From Acidimicrobiales bacterium (lineage in GTDB: Bacteria; Actinomycetota; Acidimicrobiia; Acidimicrobiales; Bog-793), in assembly GCA_030037405.1 (NCBI GenBank), contig JASHRK010000220.1, positions 1 through 13,778 on the forward strand: a stretch of 13,778 bases of DNA, read 5' to 3'. Within the stretch, counting starts at the first letter, position 1; every line of letters starts with the position of its first letter. Made by a program: the position numbers and the translations under genes. Below the pieces are notes generated by a model. That model was given only the letters and a program-made list of their open reading frames with translations. It did not search any database and was not told the origin of the DNA. Of this stretch, positions 13,601-13,778 are shown one piece after another.

Positions 13601-13778
13601 CACCTCCCCTGCGTCGACGGCAGCGGCGGCGTCCGCTACCGCCGGCTCGAGGTCGAGCAGCTGGAAGATCCGCTCGATCCCCGCCCGCGCCTGCTGGCCC
13701 ACCGTGAGGACGCCGGCGAGCAGCCTCGCGGGGGCCACCAGCTGGGTGATGTAGCTCGAGAAGGCAAGGAAGGTGCCG
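10676..13778 (-). CDS. Fused ABC exporter (TMD–NBD–TMD–NBD), N-terminal part outside the window
   Basis: The reading frame is open to the window edge, so the first membrane domain is almost entirely missing; the visible part is about 1,033 residues. It begins in the last helix of TMD1 (LAFSSYITQLVAPARLL). NBD1 has Walker A GASGSGKST (13466–13492), a Q-loop with Glu in place of Gln (13346–13348), signature LSGGQ (13166–13180), Walker B LDDATSAVD with Asp for the catalytic Glu (13103–13105) and H-loop VAHRRS. A low-complexity linker of roughly 100 residues leads to TMD2 (about 11640–12520, six hydrophobic helices). NBD2 has Walker A GETGAGKST (11321–11347), a normal Q-loop VPQEAFLF, signature LSAGQ (11021–11035), Walker B LLDEATSQLD (Glu at 10958–10960) and H-loop IAHRLQ. 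This is a one-chain version of heterodimeric type-IV exporters, moving lipid, drug or peptide; the substrate cannot be read from sequence. It overlaps the PHP gene downstream. Confidence 0.95.
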   Translation of the reverse strand, partial: GTFLAFSSYITQLVAPARLLAGVLTVGQQARAGIERIFQLLDLEPAVADAAAAVDAGEVAGAIDFRDVVFSYPSGPRVLDGFDLHIAPGERVALVGASGSGKSTVALMLGRFYEATEGSVSVDGHDVRTLTLASLRRQVGFVFEESFLFSESVRDNIAYGRPDASEDEIEAAARLAQAHGFASELPRGYDTVVGERGLNLSGGQRQRIALARMFLYDPRVLVLDDATSAVDAKVEESIHHALRTMMAGRTTLLVAHRRSTLRLADRIVVMEDGRAVESGTHEELTARSSRYRALLSGLETTEEDGKAAAGSIEALAAKTAPAFVPDGSADGGEAPGAVPATPPALVAGARATTPTARAVTHRAPSLGAGLGRGGGGSWRLNLAPTPELLSRVEALRPIRDFPEVDVEQESRHERHFSLRQLISEFRRPLLLGLLFVVIDGLFTLAGPVLVKEGIDSGVATGSKVVLFVTSAIFLAVTLSDLLDEIGETFVTGKAAQRIMMSLRIRIWAQLQRLSLDYYEQEMAGRIMTRMTTDVDQFESLIENGLLSALVAIVTFVGVGIALVVINADLGLFTLTVTIPLVFATVVFRRKAVVLYDRARDRIAIVNADFQESLSGVRESQAFVHEAETKKRFHRLGNDYLEARVAAQRLVAVYFPFVSQFLAGCADAIILGVGAGLVTSGRLSSGALIAFILYIDLFFSPIQQLSQVFDSWQQTRVSMRRIGDLMVLDTLTPEALDPVPTGRLQGDVRFEQVRFSYPTAPMSTAGSNGAPPRGPRDPHYVQAIDAEARKPPEALRGIDLAVEAGETVALVGETGAGKSTMVKLMARFYDPDEGSVRADGHDLKSVDLASFRRQLGYVPQEAFLFTGNVRDNIAYGRPEASDAEVEAAARAVGAHEFITSLAGGYEHELAERGRSLSAGQRQLLALARAELVHPAVLLLDEATSQLDLATEARVAAAMRSVAAGRTTIMIAHRLQTARAADRIVVLDHGQVVESGSHDDLVARGGRYASMWEAFDMAGSGTGSGTGGGSVGPRE
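10702..10733. repeat. 12-bp tandem repeat at the ABC exporter C-terminus
   Basis: Near-identical 12-base units (CGCCTGTCCCGC, TGCCTGTCCCGC, then a partial TGCCTGCC) encode a Gly/Ser/Thr tail (GSGTGSGTGGG) at the extreme C-terminus of the exporter, immediately upstream of the overlapping start of the PHP gene. Confidence 0.75.

Overview
The window is very GC-rich, with dense gene packing, GTG as well as ATG starts, stop/start overlaps and short gaps. Gene content (a fused PafB–PafC-type WYL regulator, a TIGR03085-type DinB/mycothiol-enzyme-fold protein, an Ada-AlkA fusion, a one-chain heterodimer-type ABC exporter) points to an actinobacterium. An Acidimicrobiia-like lineage is my guess and is not proven by the sequence. 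I saw no tRNA, rRNA, insertion sequence or CRISPR array, and no gap exceeds about 125 bases.

Layout: (1) 106–4956, minus strand, is a DNA-damage block read Ada-AlkA -> Ogt -> TIGR03085-type protein -> fused PafBC-like regulator. Ada-AlkA and Ogt share a 4-base ATGA overlap. (2) 5081–6487, plus strand, is a glutamate decarboxylase divergent from the repair block. (3) 6556–7188, minus strand, is a four-helix membrane protein made of two SPW-like halves; it converges on the decarboxylase gene. (4) 7291–9629, plus strand, is a two-gene tyrosine-catabolic operon (4-hydroxyphenylpyruvate dioxygenase, then homogentisate dioxygenase) with a 1-base TGATG overlap. (5) 9664–13778, minus strand, is a fused ABC exporter cut by the window edge. 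Its 3' end overlaps by 8 bases a gene for a PolX-like HhH + PHP protein that has no polymerase domain.

How the genes fit together: the first block combines direct reversal of alkyl lesions (Ogt; Ada N-domain phosphotriester acceptor), base excision (AlkA), a possible small-thiol-dependent detoxifying enzyme, and a regulator of the family that controls the LexA/RecA-independent DNA damage response in mycobacteria. A sequence resembling the promoter class used by PafBC (TTG-type element, 8-base spacer, TANNNT) lies just in front of the likely regulator start, suggesting autoregulation. HPD and HGD perform consecutive steps, 4-hydroxyphenylpyruvate to homogentisate to maleylacetoacetate; later steps are not in the window. 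The exporter looks like an asymmetric transporter with one degenerate and one canonical ATP site. Several proteins here carry short in-frame tandem DNA repeats that encode flexible linkers.
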